In this document: one piece after another, positions 59,111 through 64,000 of the stretch | Layout: the number at the start of each line of letters is the position of its first letter | Position numbering within the stretch: position 1 is the stretch's first letter | Assembly (NCBI RefSeq): GCF_006345815.1 | Contig: NZ_VCIG01000038.1 | Coordinates: forward strand, 682,001-746,000 | From: Ochrobactrum sp. CGA5 | GTDB lineage: Bacteria; Pseudomonadota; Alphaproteobacteria; Rhizobiales; Rhizobiaceae | Direction of reading: 5' to 3' | DNA: 64,000 nucleotides | Made by a program: the position numbers and the translations under genes | Notes under the pieces: model-generated | What the model was told of the DNA's origin: nothing | Seen by the model: the letters and a program-made list of their open reading frames with translations, nothing else | The model's database searches: none

Positions 59111-60325
59111 ATGGCAAAAATCAAGGTTGCGAACCCAGTCGTTGAACTCGACGGCGACGAGATGACCCGCATTATCTGGCAGTTCATCAAGGACAAGCTG
59201 ATCCATCCCTATCTCGACGTCGATCTGAAATATTACGATCTGTCGGTTGAAAACCGCGATGCGACCAACGATCAGGTCACCATCGATGCAGCCAACGCCA
59301 TCAAGGAGTATGGCGTCGGTGTAAAGTGCGCGACGATCACCCCGGACGAAGCGCGCGTTGAAGAGTTCAAGCTCAAGAAGATGTGGAAGTCGCCAAACGG
59401 CACCATCCGCAACATTCTCGGCGGCGTGATTTTCCGCGAGCCCATTATCTGCAAGAACGTTCCGCGCCTCGTACCAGGCTGGACCCAGCCGATAATCGTT
59501 GGCCGTCACGCTTTCGGCGACCAGTATCGCGCGACCGACTTCAAGTTCCCCGGCAAGGGAACGCTGACGATCAAGTTCGTCGGTGAAGATGGCGAAACCA
59601 TTGAACATGAAGTCTATCAGGCTCCGTCGGCTGGCGTGGCTCTTGCCATGTACAATCTTGACGAATCGATCCGCGAATTCGCCCGCGCTTCCTTCAACTA
59701 TGGCCTGCAGCGCGGTTACCCAGTCTATCTCTCCACCAAGAACACCATCCTCAAGGCTTATGACGGCCGCTTCAAGGACATCTTCCAGGAAGTCTTCGAT
59801 GCCGAATTCGCCGACAAGTTCAAGGCTGCCAAGATCTGGTACGAACATCGCCTCATCGACGACATGGTCGCTTCGGCGCTGAAGTGGTCCGGCGGTTACG
59901 TCTGGGCTTGCAAGAACTACGACGGCGACGTTCAGTCGGATATCGTTGCTCAGGGCTTCGGCTCGCTTGGCCTGATGACCTCAGTTCTGATGACGCCGGA
60001 TGGCAAGACCGTTGAGGCTGAAGCTGCACACGGCACGGTGACCCGCCACTACCGCCAGCATCAGAAGGGCGAGGAAACCTCGACCAATTCGATCGCATCA
60101 ATCTTCGCATGGACCCGCGGTCTCGCTCACCGTGCCAAGCTCGACAACAATGCCGAGCTGAAGCGTTTTGCCGATACGCTGGAAAAGGTTTGCGTGGACA
60201 CCGTCGAAAGCGGCTTCATGACCAAGGATCTGGCCTTGCTCATCGGCCCGGATCAGCCTTGGCTCTCGACTACCGGCTTCCTCGACAAGATCGACGAAAA
60301 TCTCCAGAAGGCCATGGCTGCCTGA
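59111..60325 (+). CDS. icd: NADP-dependent isocitrate dehydrogenase
   Basis: Oxidises isocitrate to 2-oxoglutarate with NADP in the TCA cycle. The ATG at 59111 gives 404 residues of the eukaryote-like (type II) dimer: [20 protein letters not shown], metal and substrate residues in [16 protein letters not shown], and [12 protein letters not shown] terminator follows at once, so it is monocistronic. A longer frame from 59066 adds 15 unconserved residues. Confidence 0.95.
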   Translation: MAKIKVANPVVELDGDEMTRIIWQFIKDKLIHPYLDVDLKYYDLSVENRDATNDQVTIDAANAIKEYGVGVKCATITPDEARVEEFKLKKMWKSPNGTIRNILGGVIFREPIICKNVPRLVPGWTQPIIVGRHAFGDQYRATDFKFPGKGTLTIKFVGEDGETIEHEVYQAPSAGVALAMYNLDESIREFARASFNYGLQRGYPVYLSTKNTILKAYDGRFKDIFQEVFDAEFADKFKAAKIWYEHRLIDDMVASALKWSGGYVWACKNYDGDVQSDIVAQGFGSLGLMTSVLMTPDGKTVEAEAAHGTVTRHYRQHQKGEETSTNSIASIFAWTRGLAHRAKLDNNAELKRFADTLEKVCVDTVESGFMTKDLALLIGPDQPWLSTTGFLDKIDENLQKAMAA

Positions 60326-60354
60326 TAAAATTTTCGACTTTGATCGTTAATATG

Positions 60355-60386
60355 AAAAACCCGGCAGCGGTTCTGCCGGGTTTTTT
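60355..60386 (+). terminator. Terminator of icd
   Basis: AAAAACCCGGCAG (60355-60367), five-base loop, CTGCCGGGTTTTTT (60373-60386): a 13-base stem with a six-T run, 29 bases past the stop. Confidence 0.93.
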
Positions 60387-60441
60387 CATTTCCTTTTGAA
60401 TGGAAAAAGCGCATCCTGCCACCTCTTACAGGGAGGATGAA

Positions 60442-61062
60442 ATGGCTGAGTTGAAGCTCTATACCAACCCGATGTCGCGCGGACGTATTGCGCGCTGGAT
60501 GCTGGAAGAGATCGGCAAACCTTATGATGTGGAAATTCTGGATTTTGGCCCGCCTATGAAAGGCCCCGACTACTGCACAATCAACCCGATGGGCAAAGTT
60601 CCCGCCCTACGTCACGGCGATGCGGTAGTGACGGAAGTGGCTGCAATCTGCGCCTATTTGGCAACGACATTTCCCGAAGCCGGCCTAGCGCCACATCCCA
60701 ATGAACGCGCGGATTTTTTCCGCTGGCTGTTCTTTACGTCCGGTCCTGTGGAGGCAGCCCTATCCAATCATGCACTCGGATTTGAAATCCCCACAGACAA
60801 GCAGGGAATGGTCGGCTACGGCAATTACGACACGGTGGTCAACACTTTGGAGAAAGCGGTATCGCATCATCCTTATATCACCGGCGACCGGTTCACGGCG
60901 GCTGACGTTTATGTCGGCTCACACATCGGCTGGGGCCTGCGGTTTGGCACTTTACCCGCCAGAGGAGCTTTCGTCGCCTATTGGGACCGTTTGAAGGACC
61001 GCCCTGCAATGAAGCGGGCTACTGAGTTGGACGAAGCAGCCGCGGCCGCCATACAGCACTAG
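60442..61062 (+). CDS. Glutathione S-transferase
   Basis: 206 residues: thioredoxin-like N-terminal domain (LKLYTNPMSRGRIARWMLEE) and helical C-terminal domain with ITGDRFTAADVYVGSHIGWG, the GST signature. The catalytic residue is probably Ser-12 or Tyr-7; I cannot be sure. Start at the ATG at 60442 with GGGAGGA before it. Its TAG overlaps the convergent ArsR-type gene's TAG as CTAG. Confidence 0.92.
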   Translation: MAELKLYTNPMSRGRIARWMLEEIGKPYDVEILDFGPPMKGPDYCTINPMGKVPALRHGDAVVTEVAAICAYLATTFPEAGLAPHPNERADFFRWLFFTSGPVEAALSNHALGFEIPTDKQGMVGYGNYDTVVNTLEKAVSHHPYITGDRFTAADVYVGSHIGWGLRFGTLPARGAFVAYWDRLKDRPAMKRATELDEAAAAAIQH

Positions 61063-61775
61063 CCAACGACCGCTGGCTGTTCAGGTGACGAAGTCTGACC
61101 AGCCAGCTCAAATGTGCGCGAGAATGCCTGCACACCTTTCGGTGAGAAGGCGATGACGCGCCCCGCTTCGCGGCGTGCCCAGCCTTGTGCAATGAAATGT
61201 TTCAAGAGCGCCGCCCCGAGAGCGCCGCCCAGATGGTTTCGTCGCTCGCTCCAGTCGAGGCAGTGACGGCAGACTTGACGCTTGCCCCGCTCCAGAGTGG
61301 TCACATCGACGCCGAGGCAACTGAAAAACGACTTGCCTTTTTCCGTCAGCACCGGCTCGCTATCATCGACAATCAATCCAAGCCGATGCGAAGCATCGAG
61401 CATTTCCACACCACGCTCACCAGCCAAGTGGTCATAACAGATGCGCGCCTTGCGCAATGCCTGATCTTTCGGACCAGTCCGCACCCTTACGGCGCCGGTA
61501 CGTTGGGCAAGGCCCATAAGGCTTTCAAGGACCTGTGCCACATCCGGCCCTGAAAGCCGAAAATAGCGGTGCCTGCCCTGCTTTTCAGCGACCAGAAGAT
61601 TGGCCGCATCAAGCTTTGCAAGATGTCCACTGGCGGTTTGCAGTGTGACACCTGCGGCCGAGGCAAGTTCACTAACCGTTAGCGCGCGGCCATCCATCAG
61701 CGCGGTGAGCATGTTTGCACGTGCCGGGTCGCCAAGAAGTGCTGCAACGGAAGCTATGATCGGTCCATCTTTCAT
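61059..61775 (-). CDS. ArsR-type winged-helix regulator with C-terminal Cys domain
   Basis: 238 residues. N-terminal ArsR helix-turn-helix (about 10-85, LTVSELASAAGVTLQTASGHL). The C-terminal half is an unusual extension with CRHCLDWSERRNHL (a possible metal or redox site). It diverges from the NIPSNAP/ABM genes and shares a gap containing a palindromic operator. The ATG has no ribosome site; its promoter would place the start at the A of the ATG, so the mRNA is probably leaderless. Confidence 0.85.
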   Translation of the reverse strand: MKDGPIIASVAALLGDPARANMLTALMDGRALTVSELASAAGVTLQTASGHLAKLDAANLLVAEKQGRHRYFRLSGPDVAQVLESLMGLAQRTGAVRVRTGPKDQALRKARICYDHLAGERGVEMLDASHRLGLIVDDSEPVLTEKGKSFFSCLGVDVTTLERGKRQVCRHCLDWSERRNHLGGALGAALLKHFIAQGWARREAGRVIAFSPKGVQAFSRTFELAGQTSSPEQPAVVG

Positions 61776-61781
61776 ACTTCG

Positions 61782-61810
61782 ATGCTAACCGAACTATGGA
61801 GGTAGTTCAA
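61782..61810 (-). promoter_or_regulatory. Candidate promoter and operator of the ArsR-type gene
   Basis: On the minus strand TTGAAC (61805-61810) and TAGCAT (61782-61787) are exactly 17 bases apart. The palindrome GAACTA (61791-61796) / TAGTTC (61803-61808), 6 bases apart, lies in the spacer and overlaps the -35. It is a good fit to autorepression by the ArsR protein. Confidence 0.6.
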
Positions 61811-61856
61811 TTGCTACATTGTCACCATCGAAGACAAGCATTTGAAGGAGACACAC

Positions 61857-62186
61857 ATGATTACCTGTTTCATCCGCTATCAGATCGACCCATTCAAAGC
61901 GGATGCCTTTGCAGAATATGCGCGTAACTGGGGACAGGCTATACCACGCTGTGGTGCTAATCTCATTGGCTATTTCGGGCCCCATGAAGGTTCGTCGACC
62001 ACAGCGTACGGCATCTATTCAATCGAGAACCTTGCCGCATACGAAGCGTACCGGGCTCGGCTTGCAGCCGATCCGCTGGGGCGCGAGAATTATGAATTTG
62101 CGCGCAGAGAACAATTCATCCGATCCGAGGATCGCATTTTCCTTAGGCTTCAATCTGCACCACATGGGGAGTTCATCAAGCCATGA
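61857..62186 (+). CDS. NIPSNAP family protein
   Basis: 109 residues of the dimeric alpha-beta barrel NIPSNAP fold: [19 protein letters not shown], then [20 protein letters not shown], ending [11 protein letters not shown]. The substrate is unknown. GAAGGAGA lies 5 bases before the ATG at 61857. The downstream monooxygenase-fold gene overlaps its stop by 4 bases (ATGA). Confidence 0.88.
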   Translation: MITCFIRYQIDPFKADAFAEYARNWGQAIPRCGANLIGYFGPHEGSSTTAYGIYSIENLAAYEAYRARLAADPLGRENYEFARREQFIRSEDRIFLRLQSAPHGEFIKP

Positions 62187-62533
62187 TTGCCGTCATATTC
62201 GAAGTCTGGCCTGCCGATGACAGCAGGCGCGAGCAGTATCTCGATATTGCTGCAAGCTTGCGCGAAGATCTTTCCAGAATTGACGGTTTTCTCTCGATCG
62301 AGCGCTTTCAAAGTCTGGCCGATCCCGACAAATTGCTGTCACTCTCGTTCTGGCGCGACGAAGACGCTGTGCGCGAATGGCGCAATCTACCATCTCATCG
62401 GGTAGCACAAGGACAGGGCCGCAATGGTGTTTTTGAGAACTACCGCTTGCGCGTTGCCAACGTCATGCGTGACTATGGTCTGGACGAGCGAAGCGAGGCG
62501 CCTGACGATAGCCGCATAATTCATGCGGCCTGA
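62183..62533 (+). CDS. Antibiotic biosynthesis monooxygenase (ABM) family protein
   Basis: 116 residues of the dimeric ferredoxin-like ABM fold, starting [19 protein letters not shown] and containing SWRDEDA-like [16 protein letters not shown]. It may oxidise a phenolic or quinone compound, or have no catalytic role. It is translationally coupled to the NIPSNAP gene, so the two proteins probably work together, under the ArsR-type repressor. Confidence 0.88.
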   Translation: MIAVIFEVWPADDSRREQYLDIAASLREDLSRIDGFLSIERFQSLADPDKLLSLSFWRDEDAVREWRNLPSHRVAQGQGRNGVFENYRLRVANVMRDYGLDERSEAPDDSRIIHAA

Positions 62534-62545
62534 TTCCTGTAACAG

Positions 62546-62571
62546 AAAAGGCCGGGTTGTCCCGGCCTTTT
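62546..62571. terminator. Bidirectional terminator between the ABM gene and alaS
   Basis: AAAAGGCCGGG (62546-62556), TTGT loop, CCCGGCCTTTT (62561-62571): a perfect 11-base stem with A/T runs on both sides, so it can stop both strands. Confidence 0.9.
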
Positions 62572-62580
62572 CAAATTACG

Positions 62581-64000
62581 TTAGACGATCAGGGCCTTGA
62601 CTGCTGCAATCGCAGCATCAGCCTTGTCGCCATCCGGCCCACCAGCCTGTGCCATATCCGGGCGACCGCCGCCGCCTGCACCGCCAAGGGCAGCAGAAGC
62701 AGCACGAACCATATCGACCGCGCTGAAGCGCCCAACCAGATCTTCCGTCACCGCAGCAACCGCGCTGGCCTTGCCATCTTCCCCCACGCCGATAAACAGT
62801 ACGACGCCGGAAACGACTTGCTTCTTGCCTTCGTCGGCAAGCGGCTTGAGATCACGCGGGGAAACACCAGTTACGACTTTGCCGAGGAAATTGACGCCAT
62901 TGATGGCTTCAACGGCGCTGCCGCCATCTGCCGTACCGCCGCCAAGCGCAAGCTTCTTGCGAGCATCGGCAAGCTCACGCTCCAGCTTCTTGCGTTCATC
63001 AAGCAGGGCATTGACACGTTCCAGCGCCTCAGACGGTGTCGTCTTCAGCGCACCGGCGATGGCCTTTACGCGCTCATCCTGCTCTTCGAGGTAAAGACGT
63101 GCCGCCTCACCCGTCAGCGCTTCCATACGCCGTACGCCAGCGGCAACCGCGCCTTCCGACACGATGCGGACAAGGCCGATGTCGCCGGTCTGGCGCACAT
63201 GCGTGCCGCCGCAAAGCTCGACCGAATATGCCTTGCCTTCTTTCGAACCATGCTTGGCCGTGCCCATGGACACGACGCGCACTTCATCACCGTATTTTTC
63301 TCCGAATAGCGCCATTGCACCTTCGGCGATGGCATCATCGACGGCCATCAGACGGGTGCTGACAGGAGCATTCTGCAGAATGATTTCGTTCGCGAGATTT
63401 TCCACCTGCGTCAGCTCTTCAGCCGAAATCGGCTTTGGATGCGAAAAATCGAAACGCAGACGATCCGGCGCAACAAGCGAGCCCTTCTGTGCGACATGGC
63501 TACCAAGCGTTTCCCGCAGCGCCTCATGCAGAAGATGCGTTGCCGAGTGATTGGAGCGGATGCGCGTACGGCGCACCGAATCCACTTTCAGCTCAACGGC
63601 ATCACCAGTCTTCGCAGTCCCCTTGGTGACTTTGCCCATATGGACAAAGACGCCCTCGCCCTTCTTCTGCGTGTCCTTGACCGTGATAACGAAACCTTCA
63701 CCGGAGATCGTGCCCGTGTCGCCCTGCTGGCCACCAGATTCACCATAGAATGGCGTCTGGTTGACCACCACCGATATGGTCTCGCCTTCCGAAGCCGACT
63801 GCACTTCCGCGCCGTCGCGGACAAGCGCAGTAACTACGCCCTCGGCAACTTCGGTCTCATATCCGAGGAATTCAGTCGCACCGACTTTGTCCTTGATACC
63901 AAACCAGATCGTTTCAGTTGCAGCTTCGCCGGAACCAGCCCAATTGGCACGGGCCTCGGCCTTCTGGCGTTCCATGGCGGCACTGAAGCCATCAGTATCG
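62581..64000 (-). CDS. alaS: Alanyl-tRNA synthetase (C-terminal part, cut by window edge)
   Basis: Charges tRNA-Ala and edits mischarged Ser/Gly. The frame is open through base 64000, reading [12 protein letters not shown] at the edge, so only the last 473 residues are seen. These cover the editing domain with [13 protein letters not shown] and the zinc motif [15 protein letters not shown], and the C-terminal coiled C-Ala region with a Gly-rich [16 protein letters not shown] segment. The catalytic N-terminal domain lies beyond the right edge. Confidence 0.96.
   Translation of the reverse strand, partial: DTDGFSAAMERQKAEARANWAGSGEAATETIWFGIKDKVGATEFLGYETEVAEGVVTALVRDGAEVQSASEGETISVVVNQTPFYGESGGQQGDTGTISGEGFVITVKDTQKKGEGVFVHMGKVTKGTAKTGDAVELKVDSVRRTRIRSNHSATHLLHEALRETLGSHVAQKGSLVAPDRLRFDFSHPKPISAEELTQVENLANEIILQNAPVSTRLMAVDDAIAEGAMALFGEKYGDEVRVVSMGTAKHGSKEGKAYSVELCGGTHVRQTGDIGLVRIVSEGAVAAGVRRMEALTGEAARLYLEEQDERVKAIAGALKTTPSEALERVNALLDERKKLERELADARKKLALGGGTADGGSAVEAINGVNFLGKVVTGVSPRDLKPLADEGKKQVVSGVVLFIGVGEDGKASAVAAVTEDLVGRFSAVDMVRAASAALGGAGGGGRPDMAQAGGPDGDKADAAIAAVKALIV

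Overview
The window is a dense, collinear piece of an alphaproteobacterial main chromosome. Protein sequences and gene order point to Brucellaceae (Brucella/Ochrobactrum group). The evidence is an EipB (DUF1849) homologue with cysteines at exactly 69 and 278, the trpD-trpC-moaC-moeA-lexA-comEC order, an rpsB-to-gltA envelope cluster that lacks dxr, and rhizobial-type palindromic intergenic repeats. I see no prophage, insertion sequence, CRISPR array, tRNA or rRNA.

Layout. 1-6966: tpiA (cut by the left edge) diverges from a membrane-anchored PpiD/SurA-like chaperone, followed by trpD, trpC, moaC, moeA and SOS repressor lexA, which has a perfect GAAC-N7-GAAC box. 7118-12853: comEC on the minus strand, then gltX and gltA with a strong terminator. 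12900-26292 (minus strand, transcribed from right to left): rpsB-tsf-pyrH-frr-uppS-cdsA-rseP-bamA-lpxD-fabZ-lpxA-lpxI-lpxB. This run joins translation factors, phospholipid and undecaprenyl precursors, outer-membrane protein assembly and lipid A synthesis. 26490-31620: eipB, then ridA, a glycerophosphodiester phosphodiesterase, a FemAB-like acyltransferase, a HIT hydrolase and an AzlCD exporter pair. 31756-34587: clpS-clpA. 34588-35282: a 695-base AT-rich gap with an orphan terminator and C-rich hairpin that I propose is a small RNA. 35283-46014: a penicillin-binding DD-carboxypeptidase with a SPOR domain, DUF1489, serine deaminase, YdcF, a DUF1624 acyltransferase, MerR, VanZ-like, DUF2336, DUF883, queF, a small lipoprotein and DUF924. 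Two very small membrane proteins (32 and 57 residues) lie here.

46018-53369 is a propionyl-CoA assimilation locus. An XRE-type short-chain acyl-CoA regulator (PccR/ScfR family) diverges from pccB-pccA and a full-length methylmalonyl-CoA mutase. The gap between them holds two perfect TTTGCAAA palindromes, the half-site known for PccR. 53567-64000: small stress and envelope proteins, an aldo/keto reductase, murI-trmJ, a DJ-1/PfpI protein, a ribbon-helix-helix protein, icd, a glutathione S-transferase, an ArsR-type regulator diverging from a NIPSNAP/ABM gene pair across a palindromic operator, and the C-terminal part of alaS, which runs off the right edge.

The most interesting non-coding signals are the regulator/operator pairs (47432-47461, 61791-61808, 6169-6183), an 11-base inverted repeat between tpiA and ppiD (378-406), and the putative small RNA near 34902-35027.
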